DNA from: Astragalus membranaceus | Taxonomy: Eukaryota > Streptophyta > Magnoliopsida > Fabales > Fabaceae | Direction of reading: 5' to 3' | Assembly: GCA_039519185.1 (NCBI GenBank) | Contig: CM076847.1 | Location: 40,768,916-40,832,915, forward strand | DNA length: 64,000 bases | In this document: in pieces, positions 22,576 to 34,092 of the stretch | How positions within the stretch are numbered: the stretch's first letter is position 1 | Layout of the letters: every line of letters begins with the position of its first letter | Notes under the pieces: model-generated | What the model saw: the letters and a program-made list of their open reading frames with translations, nothing else | What the model was told of the DNA's origin: nothing | Databases searched by the model: none | Program-made: the position numbers and the translations under genes

Positions 22576-25500
22576 ATGGACAAAGACTGGACTAATCTCG
22601 CAAGATATAGTAGAGAGTATAAGAAGGGCGTTAAGTCATTTTTAAATTTTGCGTATACTGAAGGAAAGCCTCAAGGACGCGAGATTTTATGTCCTTATGC
22701 TAAGTGTAGAAATGATTCTTGGTTTAGAAGAAAAGTGGTATACAATCATTTAGTAGGTAATGGTTTTCTAAAAGGCTACACCGTTTGGGTAAACCATGGA
22801 GAGAATATACTATCGCCTGTGAGAACCGACAATGTGACAGATGATCAAGAGGGCTCACATGATGACATTGATGGCTTATTGTACGACACATTCAGAAATG
22901 TCGCAGAAGCAGTAACGGGTAGTGAGGGTCCCAATGAGGATGCTAGAAAGTTCTACAACTTGATTAATGAGGCTAAACAAGAACTATACCCAGGATGCAA
23001 AGACTTCTCTACTCTATCATTCATTATTCGACTTTACTTGTTGAAGTGTCTGCATGGATGGAGCAATGTTCACCGCCCTTTTAGAATTATTGAAGGAAGC
23101 CATGCCGAATTTAAACATACCAGGATCTTTTAACAAAACAAAGGCCATGATTAGTGATTTGGGCCTTGATTATAAAAAAATTCATGCATGTCCAAGTGAC
23201 TGCATGCTATATTGGAAAGAGCATGAGAATGACACCTCTTGTAGTGTTTGTAAATTGTCATGATGGAAGGAATTCCATCAGGTAGAAGGTGAGTTGGAGC
23301 AAGCAAAAAATGAACATAAAGTGCCCGCAAAGATTTTGAGACATTTTCCCTTGATTCCTCGACTTCAACGGCTATTTATGTGTTCAAAGACAGCGGATTC
23401 AATGAGATGGCATGAAGAAGAACGCTCAAAGGATGGGAAATTGAGGCATCCTGCTGATGGCCAAGCATGGAAGGATTTTGATAAACTTCATCCAGAGTTT
23501 GCTTTAGAGCCTCGTAATGTAAGACTTGGCTTAGCGAGTGATGGCTTCAATCCATTCCGGACCATGAGCATATCACATAGTACGTGGCCTGTCGTGATGG
23601 TAGTATACAACTATCCACCTTGGTTGTCCATGAAGTCTGAAAGTACATTGTTGTCATTGTTGATTCCTGGACCAACATCACCGGGGAATAATATTGATGT
23701 GTACCTTCAACCGTTAATTGAGGAGTTGAAGGAGTTATGAGAATTAGGAGTAGAGACATATGATGCCTCAAGAAATCAAACCTTTAAAATTCGTGCAGCT
23801 CTCCTATGGACTATAAGTGACTACCCTGGGTATGCTATGTTGTCAGGTTGGAGCACCAAAGGAAAGTTGTCATGTGCATGCTGTAATTATAACACTAATT
23901 CATCCTACTTGAAACACAGTCACAAGATGTGTTACATGGATCACCGTGTCTTTTTACCAACGAGTCATTCTTGGAGAGCTAACAAAAGGTCCTTTAATGG
24001 AAAACAAGAGCTTAGGTCAGCACCACCTTTGTTAAAAGGGGCAGAAATTCTAGAATCCTTAAGATCTTTCAAGAATGAATTTGGAAAGAAGAAAAAGAGG
24101 AAAGTTGATGGTCCCTGGAAGAAGAGATCGATTTTTTTTTGAGTTGCCTTATTGGGCTGGAAATACATTGCGTCATAATCTTGATGTAATGCACATTGAG
24201 AAAAACATATTTGATAATATTATAGTGACTCTCTTGGATATGGCTGGGAAGTCAAAAGATCATCTTAATGCTCGTTATGATTTGCAAGATATGGGCATTA
24301 GAAAGAAACTTCATCCAAGGGAGATTGGTGGTGGCCGCACAGAGTTTGCAAAAACTTGTTTCTCAATGAATTCCCATGAAAAGTCTATTTTCTGTAGTGT
24401 TTTTAAGGGTGCTAAATTACCAGACGGGACTGCATCAAATATATCTAGGTGTGTGCAAGTTGGTGATAAGAAAATATCAGGCTACAAGAGCCATGATGCA
24501 CATTTCATGCTACATTACTTATTACAAGTAGCAGTAAGAAGCACCATGCCTGATGCGGTGGCTGAGCCTCTGATTCACCTTGGGTCCTTTTTTCGCTCTC
24601 TATGTATGAAAGCTATTCAAGTGCAAGATTTGGATGTCTTAGAGGCGGATATTGCAAAAACACTTTGTCAATTGGAGATGATTTTTCCTCCTAGTTTCTT
24701 TGACATAATGGTTCACTTGCCTATTCATTTGTCCAATGAAGTGAGATTAGGTGGTCCTGTTCAATTTCGATGGATGTATCCCATCGAAAGATACTTGTGT
24801 AAACTTAAAAGTTATGTCCGTAACAAAGCACATCCAGAAGGTTCTATTGCTGAGGGGTATTTGGCTGAAGAGGCTTTGACTCTTTGCTCAAGATATCTGC
24901 ATAAAAATGTGGACACGAGGCTAAATAGAAAAAGTCGGAATCATGACAACAATGACTTATGTGAAGTAGATCTAGCCGATTACTTTTCATATATTGGTCG
25001 TCCTTTAGGGGGGAAGAAAAATGGTGACCCATTTTCTCTAGATTCAACAACAAAAGCCGTAGCTCATCGATACATCTTATTCAATTGTGATGATGTTCAA
25101 ATATACATCAGGTCAGCTATACCGTTAATTGTTCTTACTCGTATAAAACCTATTTTAGATTTAATCTAACAAATAACAATGTTGTCTTTGTAGAGAGCAT
25201 GATGATATTGTTAATAGCCGCACTAAGAAAAGAAAGTGGATCAAGGCCAAAACCCAAAGCCAAGATTTTAGTGAATGGTTTAAAACTCGAGCCTTGGAAG
25301 ATGATGTATCAAGTCAGCTAAAGGAATTATCTAAAGGTCCAAGTGATGTTGCAAAAAGGTTTTCGGGTTATCTTATCAATGGATATAGATTCCATACTAA
25401 GAAACGAGATGCAAGACGAAAAAGCCAAAGTTCTGGTGTCACCTTGGTTTCATTGACTCCAAGTTTTGTAAGCTCTAAGGATGAAAATCCTACGACAGCA

Positions 25501-25914
25501 GCCATCACATATTATGGAGCAATCTGTGATATAATTGAGCTAGATTATTATGGTCACTTCAAATTTGTGTTGTTTAAGTGTGATTAGTTTGAGGTTGAAC
25601 AAGACAAGTTTGGGCTTACTTGTGTAAAGTTCAATAAAAAGTGTTACCAAAATGATCCTTTCGTTTTGCCTTCTCAAGTCCATCAATGTTTCTATGTGCA
25701 AGATCCTCTTGATGCAAATAGGCATTATGCTATGAAAACAGTTCCTAGAGATTTCTTTAGCATGGGTGACCAATCAAATTTAACAGCCCAAGAAGCTTAT
25801 CAAAATGACGATGAAATCAATTGGGCTAGGGAAGATATGCCTGCAACAATAATTGAGAATCCTTTAGATGTTATGCAAGAAGCTGAAAATGAAGATTACT
25901 CCGATGAGAACTAA
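22576..25914 (+). pseudogene. CACTA-1 tnp2 transposase, broken
   Basis: TNP2 is the catalytic transposase of En/Spm elements. The frame opens MDKDWTNLARYSREY and shows the N-terminal transposase-associated zinc domain (ILCPYAKCRND...NHL..NGF..GYTVWVNHGE), the tnp2 core (KLHPEFALEPRNVRLGLASD, GYAMLSGWSTKGKLSCACC, HNLDVMHIEKN), then a DUF4218-like block (FFDIMVHLPIHL and RWMYPIERY, about 24700-24800) and, after an intron (about 25110-25193), a DUF4216-like block near 25590. Breaks: a frameshift near 23075, stops at 23261-23263 and 23738-23740, a frameshift at the T8 run near 24131, and a TAG where tryptophan is expected at 25586-25588. It cannot make full-length transposase. Confidence 0.88.
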
Positions 25915-26149
25915 CATTAAGTAGACTGTTTTTGTTGTCTTTATTATTTTTGAGTTGAATTTGTAAGCTTAGATTTGTAAGCCTCATTTGAATATATTGT
26001 TTATGCTACTGGAAATTTAGTAGACTTTTTTGGTTGTCTTTATTGTGTGATGCTAAGCACTGTTTTTGTTCATTGTTCATGGCCAATATAATGCTGGTCA
26101 GCTAAACCCAAAACCAATAAGTGCATGAATAGGTGAAATGCTAAATGTT

Positions 26150-26620
26150 GCGGATTTCCAAAGTTAAAGTTAACCCCAGTTTGCAATTCCTTCAGAGCTT
26201 GATGTGGCTCTATGCCACTTGGGAGAAATTGCATAAGAAGGTTTCTCTCATTTTCTGATAGATGGGTCTTCCAAACCTGCCAATTTCAAAAAGATTTACG
26301 AACATGATTTATGCATAACTCCTAGAGAAATAAAAGGTTTTAGCTACAAACATGAGAAACTGACCCCAATATTTTTATCTACCTCATAGGAAAGCACTTC
26401 ACTTAAATTATCCAAGCCAAAAATTTCACGAGGCACTGTAAACACATCAGCCAAGACTTTATGATCCTTAGAAACATATTCGACAAACAGTTTCATTTGT
26501 CTCCAACTGATGCCTATCTGCTCCCGCTTGGCAACAACGGTTTTCTGATTACCGTCCCACTCAACAGAGATGTGAGACCTCATGTGTAAATCATTTTGAA
26601 CTAGTCCCAAATTTTTTCTT
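26150..26620 (-). pseudogene. Captured host gene fragment, NFRKB-like nuclear protein
   Basis: On the minus strand, opposite to the transposase genes, one exon (26620 down to 26383) reads LVQNDLHMRSHISVEWDGNQ ... KREQIGISWR ... VFTVPREIFGLDNLSEVLSY and stops at a GT donor. A 106-bp intron follows (26277-26382), then an exon (26276 to about 26150) reading THLSENERNLLMQFLPSG ... NFNFGNP. The protein resembles the DEUBAD-containing region of plant proteins annotated as nuclear factor related to kappa-B-binding protein (NFRKB/INO80 subunit-like); this match is from memory. The retained intron means genomic DNA, not a processed transcript, was captured. It lies between tnp2 and tnp1. No start or stop of the parent gene is included. 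Confidence 0.65.
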
Positions 26621-27698
26621 TTGGTCCTATGTTTAATGAATGAACAGTCTCTTGTTTTGTAAGCCTCAGTAGGTTAAGCTTAAGCTTTTGCATTTTGATT
26701 TACTGAAAGCTGAAAACCAACGTAGCAAGCTTAAGCTTTTGCATTTTGACTTACTGCTAGCTATAGAGACTGTATAGTATAATTCATAATTCAGAGACTG
26801 TTTTTGAAACCAAAGTAGCATATCATTGACTCCAGTAGCATATCATTGACTCCATGCAGAGACTCCAGTAGCATATCATTGACTCCATGCAGAGACTCCA
26901 GTAGCATTCCATACTAAGATCGTCACTGTAAAATTCATTCATTGTTTACCATTCCATAATTCATTCATTGTTTAATGGAACATGCAGAGACTGTTTTTGT
27001 TGTCTTTATTGTTTATGCTACTGGAAATTTAGTAGACTTTATGCTACTGAAAATCTCATTTTGATTAACCAAAACTGTGTGCTTGAACTTTTCAGAACAA
27101 ATGCAAAACGAAGCAACCTTCAAGAGAAATATGAACTCTCAAGAGAGGGGTCAAAGAAGTACGTCCAATATTGATCTAGGTCACTATAGATCAAGCCATG
27201 AACTGCTGAAAGTATTCAAAATCAAGCGTGAACAAGTATTAAAAAATATTGGAGGATCTAATGCACCTATGACTGAAGTTGAATCAGCTTGTAACAAAAC
27301 AAAAGAAGCCACCAACCACTAAAGAAGTGAGTTCTGAAGCTATCAAAGTGACTAAACAATTCAATTCTCAAGCCAAAGAAGTTGCACAGTTCAAGTTGTC
27401 TGACTTTGTAGCAGCTGGCCAAAGAATTTTGGATTCAACTAGGGAGCTTGTACCTACAAATTTTTTTTCAGATAGTGCAAGTAACACTCAACCTAAGATT
27501 CCAAGTCAAAGGAGAACAAAAATTGAAGCATCCATGGCTAGAGACAAAGGATCCAAACTAATCCAAGATCCAAAAAGTAAAATATTGGCTCAAGTTGAAG
27601 GACTTATACAAAGTCAAGATTCAAAAAGGCAAGCAATGAGGAAGAAAGTGGTTGAAGATGACGGATCAAGGGATAGACAACAACTTATAGAAACAACA

Positions 27699-27990
27699 AT
27701 GGCAATATCTAAAAATCATACTTCAAGGGAAAAGGAGCAGCCTAAGAAAAGGGTGATTGAAAATGATGGAAGTGCTGGAAATGTCCTTTCAAAGCAAAAG
27801 CATCAACAACAAAAAAGGGCAATATCTAAAAATTACACTTCAAGGGAAAAGGAGCAGCCTAAGAAAAGGGTGATTGAAAATGATGGAAGTGCTGGAAATG
27901 TCCTTTCAAAACAAAAGCATCAACAACAAAAAGGGCAATATCTGAAAATCATACTTTAAGGGAAAAGGAGCAGCCTAAGAAAAGGGTGGT
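27699..27990 (+). repeat. Tandem coding repeat within tnp1, about 118 bp
   Basis: Two full units and one partial unit of a lysine-rich segment (SREKEQPKKRVIENDGSAG...) lie head to tail. The third unit begins after loss of one A in an A run, which shifts the frame. Confidence 0.85.
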
Positions 27991-28137
27991 TGAAGATGAG
28001 TCAAGGGCAAGGCAGGAAAATGCAGGCAAGAAGCCAAAAAGGATCCCATTGTGTCCGTCAATGACAATCGATGAGTTTCTTAAAGAAAATAGAGAAGTAA
28101 ATGAAGAGTTCACAAATGAAAGTGAAGAGAAGAAGAA

Positions 28138-28252
28138 GGCAATGCACACAAAAGGTAACAATTGTGAAACTAATGGCAATGAAATCGAAGGTAAAGTTTC
28201 CAGTTAATAAAAAATGTGTAATGATTAATTAAATTTTTTTCATTTGATACAT

Positions 28253-28284
<32 letters not shown>

Positions 28285-28400
28285 GCAATGCACACAAAAG
28301 GTAACAATTGTGAAACTAATGGCAATGAAATTGAAGGTAAAGTTTCCAGTTTATAAAAAATGTGTAATGATTAATTAAATTTTTTTCATTTGATACATGT
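28138..28400 (+). repeat. Tandem duplication around an AAG microsatellite
   Basis: A segment starting AGGCAATGCACACAAAAGG and ending TTTCATTTGATACATGTA occurs twice (28138-28256 and 28284-28400), separated by an (AAG)n run at about 28255-28284. It contains an exon end and intron start of tnp1, so the splice site is duplicated. Confidence 0.8.
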
Positions 28401-29914
28401 ATGTCATAGTGAGAGTGATTATTATTATTATGTCAGTTCACAACTTTAATGTCAAAATAGGGACAAAAAAGAAAAGAACGAGGGGACCAACAAGGTGTTT
28501 AAAAATACATGCAAGAACTAGCGAAGATCGTCAAGAAGTTACTTTAGATGAGGATGGAGAACCAATTGGACCCAATGACAAAACTGTATCAGACTTGAGC
28601 AATTTCCTTGGATCCATAGCAAGGAATGCGGAGTTTTGTCCCTTGATCTACACAAACTTCAAAGCTTTGCTCAAAGATCACGGGGATCGTTTATGGAAAT
28701 ATGTCAATGTATGAGAATTAAAGTTTCATATTTGTTTGAAATGATCAAATACTTGTCAAAGGTTGATGACACTATTGTTTTTTTGTAGGATAAGTACATT
28801 ATTTCTGATAGGGGATGGAAAGCAGTGTTTTCCCGCATAAATGATGTTTGGAGACGCTACAAAAGCAAGATAAAGAGAAAGCATTTTTTGAAGTACAATA
28901 GTATGAAGGAAAGGTTAAAACACCGTCCCAAGAACATATCTGAGTCTCATTTCAAAAAACTAGTGGCATATTGGACAAATGACACCATTGAAGTAAGATA
29001 GCAGCATTGCTTATTAATTTAAATTTATATTTCATTTTCAGATTTTAATTTCTTTCTCCATGCAGAAAATTAGCCAAAAAAATGCAGAAAATAGGGCTAA
29101 GCAAAAGTACATGCATCGTGTGGCACCAGTAAATTTTGCTAGAGTTCGTGCAAAATTGGTATGGTAATCATATGCTTTTATGTATCATTTTCTATATGTT
29201 AATAAAATAGTCTTTTAATTGTTTTTTTTTCAATTTTTAATAAATATAGCTTGGTGAGAAAGAGGATGGAGAAGAAGTTACCCAGGCTGAAATGTTTATC
29301 TATACGCGTAAAAGCCATAAAGGAAAAACAGTGGATGATCAAACACAAAATGCAATTGTAAGATTAATATTGCTGTCAAGTTTTTAGTTCTGTTAACTAA
29401 GGTTTGTTTGTTGTTGTTGTAGGCAGAAAATTAGTTTTGTTTTGCTGTTGTAGGCTGAAAGTTACCCAGATTGAAGATTAGTTAATTAAGGTCTCGAGTG
29501 CAATCTGTCCTAGGTTTGTTTGTTGCTGTTGTAGGCTGAAAGTTACCCAGATTGAAGATTAGTTAATTTGTTTTGCTGTTGTAGGCAGAAAATTAGAAGC
29601 CAGTTCAGTTTTACCTTCAGTTAGGACAGTTTTACCTTTAGTTTGTTGCAACAGTTTGTTTTGCTGTCCAGTTTTTAGTTTCTTTTGCTCTAGGACAGAT
29701 TGGAAGCCAGTTCAGTTTTACCTTCAGTTAGGCAATTAGCTTCCCGCTTCGAATCCTTTCGATCAAACACTGCTTGTATATATAATTTTCAGTTTCTATG
29801 AATAGAGCAACAAGCTCACTTTCAACATTTCTACAATCTGCTTATATATATAGAGACAACAAAATCCATCACCCAATTTGAAAAGAAGCTTAACTGTTTG
29901 ATGAAATGCATCCA

Positions 29915-30022
29915 GTTTTTGCCATGGTGTGCGGTGACAGTGAATCTGCCATTGCTCTAGAAAGCAATCCCACCTTGAACGAACGATCAAAATATATTGA
30001 CATTAACTGTCATTTTAACTGT
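29915..30022 (+). pseudogene. Ty1/copia RNase H fragment inside a tnp1 intron
   Basis: The frame reads CGDSESAIALESNPTLNERS then KYIDINCHF, matching the copia RNase H motif C.N.SAI.L..NP..H.RSKHIDI..HF. It is about 100 bp, without further copia domains nearby. Confidence 0.6.
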
Positions 30023-30860
30023 GATAAAGTTTCTTCAAGTTTCTTAAAGTTAATTCTTGTTCCCACCTGTATGAGTATATGTATGCAAACTGACTGTATC
30101 TGCATCTGTGTGTATGTTTGCTAAACTGTATCTGTTGCTTGTATTCTGCTTATCTTTCTGTCACCTGCTATAGCAGGTTCCCTAGTTAGCATCACCTGCT
30201 TGTATATGAGCAGTTCAGTTTGTTGTAGCCTTTACTGCATAATGCTTGTAATCTGTAAAGTTCAGTTCAGATGTTGTAATCTCAAGTTTAGTTTTAATCT
30301 GTACAGTTCCCTTTTGTCAATAAATGTTTTAATTCTTTTGTATTAGGATACTCTTCAAGAATCAGTTGAAACTTCAAGTGAAGATGCAAAAAAAACATTC
30401 CAATTATTGCTTGGCAAAGAAAGGCACGGTAGAACGCGTTGTTATGGAAGAACTATGACGCCATCAATAATGAAGAAAAATGAAGAAATTGCTTCTGTAA
30501 AAAAGCAATATTCTAATAATTACAGCCTTGGAAAAGAAGATGCAAACATATGATGCTCTTTTAAAATGTGTGTTGATGCAACAAAATCCAAATTTAAGTG
30601 AAGAGGATGTGAACAACTTAATGTAGTGTGCTTTTGAAAATGACAGTAGTGAAGCACCACACAATTTGGCACCACGTTCTTCTACATCAGCTAATGCTCC
30701 TCCTCTTGAAAAGGTATATGATCTTGTAGAAGGTGTTTTACAATGTTTGTAATGTCCTTGAATGTCATGGATAGATAATTTTTGTAATGTTTTTTGGTTA
30801 TAGGTTGGAAATGATTTTGAAAAAGATCTTGAAGATGATCTTGAAGGTTTTGAAGAGTGA

Positions 30861-31204
30861 TGTGATACAAGTGGAAAATATTGCTACTTTTTGAATTTTG
30901 ATGAGCAATGTGCTACAAACATGGTTGTAGACTATTTTGTGGATCTTATTTTAATTAATGAACAAAGATATTGTTTATATTTTTTGGATTTAGTTTATGT
31001 TTCTATATTTTGAGTATTAGTGACAATTGACATGTAGATGATGAATGTTGTTTAATGTATGATATTACTATAAATTTGAAAAATTGATGTCTATTTTTTG
31101 TTAGTGTTAAACAAATGTGATATAATTATTAAAATATTACCTTGAATAATTGATAACAATTAAATAAAAGTAGTAAAAAAGTTATTTAACTAAAAGCAAC
31201 AAGG
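30861..31204. other. CACTA-1 3' region, non-coding
   Basis: AT-rich DNA after the tnp1 stop, with no further coding sequence; probably the 3' untranslated part. Confidence 0.5.
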
Positions 31205-31484
31205 CAACGGTTTTTAATCTGTGGTTTAACATTTTAGGCCACACTTATTTATGTGTGGCCAATTGAAAACCGTGGCCGGAAACCAGACTAATAAACCGTG
31301 GCCTATTTTAATAGCTCTGGCCACGGTTTCGATAATTCGTGGCCTAATGTTAAAAAACCGTGGCCTGAAGGAATAGGCAACGGCCACCTACCCCACGCCT
31401 CCAAAACCGTGGCCTCAAGTTTAGGCTTTTTTCACTTCTGGCCACGGTTTTCGGCCGTTGCGTAAACCGCTTTTTGTTGTAGTG
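31205..31484. repeat. CACTA-1 right subterminal repeats
   Basis: At least eight copies of AACCGTGGCC/GGCCACGGTTTT or near variants in both orientations fill the last 280 bp before TGTTGTAGTG. Confidence 0.85.
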
Positions 31485-31487
31485 TGT

Positions 31488-31690
31488 TTTGATGGGGGCA
31501 CTAGGGGTGCACCAATCCCATATACACTAATGAAAGGGGGAGGGCCTCCTCAAAACCTCCCTGAGCCAAAACCCAGTGGGAAAAAGACTCAGGCAGGGAA
31601 AAAGAGTACCTCAAAACGGAATAAGGTTGCTAACAATGTGAATGTCAACCCACCGTTTCTCCCCCTTCTAAGCATTGAAGTGGATTAAAC
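31488..31690 (+). pseudogene. Possible retroelement ORF1/gag tail
   Basis: Next to the CACTA-1 target site, a frame reads GGGPPQNLPEPKPSGKKTQA and a basic tail ending at TAA near 31687. The proline/lysine-rich composition resembles the C-terminal part of a plant LINE ORF1 or gag. There is no diagnostic motif. Confidence 0.3.
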
Positions 31691-31699
31691 CACCACATT

Positions 31700-32345
31700 G
31701 AAATTGAAATAGAGGAGCATAACTTCAATCTATAAACACACCAACTCCAAGTTAAGCATTTTATGCGGTTCACCACGGATTCGGCATTTGGTTCCCCGTT
31801 GTTGAAAATAGCACCATTCCTAGCAAGGCACACACTCCAACATGTTGTGAACCAGAACATGTGTTTCGTACGCTTCGCCGTCGTCCCTTTGCATAAGCGA
31901 CCACAACTAAGGAAGAAGTCAACAATATCCAAGGACATGTCGAAATCAACTCCGAGCCAATTGCCAACAAGCTGGCGGTCTCGCGAAAGTTACTGCACAG
32001 CGAGCAGCTAGCCTCCTGTTCAGAATGGAGGACATTTCTGTGAGATAATTGGTCATGGACAGGCAGAGAATCAAGCAAAAGACGCCATCCAAAGACCGCA
32101 ACACCTTCGAAGGAACAAGCGATGTCCACAACGCCCCCAACAGACGCTGGTGAACCGAAGCAGTTGAAAGAATGTTGCTGCGGACCAGTAGTTGATATGC
32201 TGAATTCACCGTGAAACTCTTAGTCCGATCCTGCGGCCAATTCCATGCGTCTTCCTTCCCTCTCGTTGGCGTTACCGATTGCAAAATACTGTCCAATATC
32301 CCACCTTCTGATGCGCTGGCGTGATCTAAAAGATATTCTAATTGC
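31700..32345 (-). pseudogene. LINE ORF2 C-terminal relic (zf-RVT region)
   Basis: The minus strand, in two overlapping frames, reads WNWPQDRTKSFTVNSAYQLL, then LWTSLVPSKV, FGWRLLLDSLPVHDQLSHRN and C.LC, the layout of the zinc-binding reverse-transcriptase C-terminal domain (zf-RVT) of plant L1-type LINEs. A frame change near 32090 breaks it. No endonuclease or RT core is adjacent, so only the 3' part was inserted or kept, as often occurs in LINE retrotransposition. Confidence 0.7.
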
Positions 32346-32349
32346 TGAA

Positions 32350-33520
32350 GAATTTTTTCTAACTTTACAAATATTTTCATCCTCATTATTACCTTTTTCT
32401 TTACTTATATCTTTTAAAGTTTCATGTCTATTATTAATTTAATCACGCCCATTTTTGAATTTATTAGATGTATATTATGCTATTTTATAAGTTTTATTTA
32501 TTAATAAGATTATATTTTTATTAATTTCTTCCATTGTATTATTTAATTCTTTACACCTATTTACAATTTCTTCTAAGTGTACCACTATATTATTCTTTTC
32601 AGAGTTGGGTCTTAATACTCTAGGAGGAATTATATAAATTTTATATAATAAATTAAGATAACGATGTTTGGAAACGAATACAACTAGACAATTAGATAGA
32701 GGAAGAACTGCAATTTGTTGTGATATACCGAAATTAGATCAACCCGAAAAATATGGTTGTAATAAACAAAGACGTAGAAAATATTATAGAATACATCGAG
32801 AACCTCAATTAAAAAAGCCTATTCAAAGAAAAAGGGTTATAAAAATACTAGAAAAAATATTTTAGAAGAAAGAGACAAACACCAAGAAAGTAGTGCCCAA
32901 CGGGGAAAAAGAAATGTGTGTGTTGGATATGTAATGTAGAAGGCCATTATGCAAATAAATGTCCCAAAAATAAAGAAAATGATCATAAAGAAAAAAAATT
33001 AATAAAAATGATAAATAGAATATATGACTTAGAACCTTTAGAAGATTAATTAAGTGATAGCGAAAATAGTGAATATGAATGTCAAATTTAGTGACGGTTT
33101 TTGTCCGTGGGTAAATGTCAAATTTCTTGTAGTGTTCACTCCTCAAAAAATGTTTATTCGCATAAATAATTAGAGATTAGCAAACAAAAACGCGGTGAAT
33201 TAGTAGAATTAGTATGAAAAAAATAAGATATGCATTATTGAATTTAGAACCAGGAAGAAAAATTCTAGCACTATCGAAGAACTTTTTGAAAAAGTTTTTA
33301 GCGAAAATCCCCTTGACCCAAAAATCAATAATAAAAATATGGAGTTGTTGAACTTAAATTAAAAGATCCAACAAAAGAAATAAAATGTAAGCCTGTGATT
33401 TATACAAAAACAAGATAGAGAAAAAGTAAACATTGATCGGTACCAACATTTTATGTTGAAAATCATAATGAAATAAAAAAGGGAAAAAGAAGGATGATAA
33501 TGTTATGAATAATATATTAA
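32350..33520. pseudogene. Endogenous pararetrovirus (caulimovirid-like) relic, rearranged
   Basis: 32660-33060 on the plus strand encodes a basic block (about 32780-32850) followed by a zinc knuckle at about 32909-32950 with spacing C-X2-C-X4-H-X4-C and aromatic residues after the first Cys, then an acidic, glutamate/serine-rich tail: the order seen at the end of caulimovirid coat proteins. 33340-33420 carries a short segment resembling the polyprotein region upstream of reverse transcriptase. 32350-32640 is similar lysine-rich sequence but on the minus strand, so the copy is inverted or is two copies. Several stops and frame changes are visible (for example near 32866 and 33048). This is an old, non-functional copy. 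Confidence 0.6.
33085..33134 (-). mobile_element. Isolated CACTA terminus of about 50 bp
   Basis: Read from 33134 leftward the sequence starts CACTACAAGAAATTTGAC and contains an inverted GACGG..CCGTC-type word, the standard look of a CACTA end. It lies inside the pararetrovirus relic. No matching second end is seen nearby, so it is probably a deletion remnant. Confidence 0.5.
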
Positions 33521-34089
33521 TGGATGTCCACGATTAGGCTTCCACTTCTCATTACTCCCTTTAGTAATGGAAAGTAAAAGACTGGAAAAAATATAGTTTT
33601 TGGATTGATTGATGTATAATTACAAATTTTCAGTCTATATATATATATATATATATATATATGGTATGTGTTGGCCACTACTACTAGCCTACAACTTAAC
33701 CACCGCGTTGGATCGGCAAAGATCAACGTACATAATGCGCATGCGCTCTAAAATGTAGGAGAGTCGTTCCACAATGTCCACTCGCACGGTGAGTGTGGTA
33801 AAATATCTTCACTCCTATTTCCATGGCACTTCTTCACGTTTTCTTCAACCGCTCCAGTGTTCCAAGTGTCCACGTGCTTTGTATACTTGCTTCCGACGCA
33901 AGCCCTTCGCCTCGACCAAAATATCCTCAGTTATGCATTCTATTCTACCCACGGCGACTAGCTCCTCAACTGAGTTGTATTCTAGCCTAGCTCCTCCTTA
34001 GCCAATATTAAGTGTACTACAATTTTCCTATTTAGCTTATCACTTTCCCTTCTTGACAAGCATTTCTTCATTGATGCTCCTACCTAGCT
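33521..34089. other. Non-coding DNA with an AT microsatellite
   Basis: A TA dinucleotide run of about 26 bp lies at 33637-33662. The remainder shows short open frames but no domain that I recognise. Confidence 0.5.
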
Positions 34090-34092
34090 CCA

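Larger units (their letters stand above)
27101..30860 (+). pseudogene. CACTA-1 tnp1/Transposase_24-type gene, multi-exon, broken
   Basis: This is the second En/Spm gene, whose product binds the subterminal repeats. The likely start is ATG 27101 (MQNEATFKRN). Exons supported by AG/GT signals: 27101 to about 28190; about 28450-28707; 28789-28992; 29066-29158; 29250-29357; 30347-30713; 30804-30860. Visible blocks: RGPTRCLKIHAR, a region with FLGSIARNAEFCPLIYTNF, then RGWKAVFSRINDVWRRYKSK, HFKKLVAYWTND and an acidic end EDDLEGFEE. The first exon contains lysine-rich tandem repeats. Frameshifts occur near 27305, 27940 and 30510, with a stop at 30622-30624, so the gene is defective. The 29358-30346 intron holds repeated TTGTAGGCTGAAAGTTACCC units and a copia relic. 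Confidence 0.7.
11586..31484 (+). mobile_element. CACTA-1: En/Spm-type transposon, TSD TGT, split by a gypsy element
   Basis: The left terminus CACTACAACA at 11586 and the right terminus TGTTGTAGTG ending at 31484 are exact inverted matches, flanked by TGT on both sides (11583-11585 and 31485-31487). Without the nested gypsy element (12371-22092) and its duplicated TTCAC, the element is about 10.2 kb, a normal autonomous CACTA size. Both ends carry dense subterminal repeats based on GGCCACGGTTTT/AACCGTGGCC. It encodes tnp2 (22576-25914) and tnp1 (27101-30860), both broken, and a captured host gene piece on the opposite strand (26150-26620). It inserted into a region of pararetrovirus-like and LINE relics. 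Confidence 0.93.

Noticed and set aside
33637..33662. TATATA run as a promoter
   Set aside because: It is a dinucleotide microsatellite with no transcribed feature near it.
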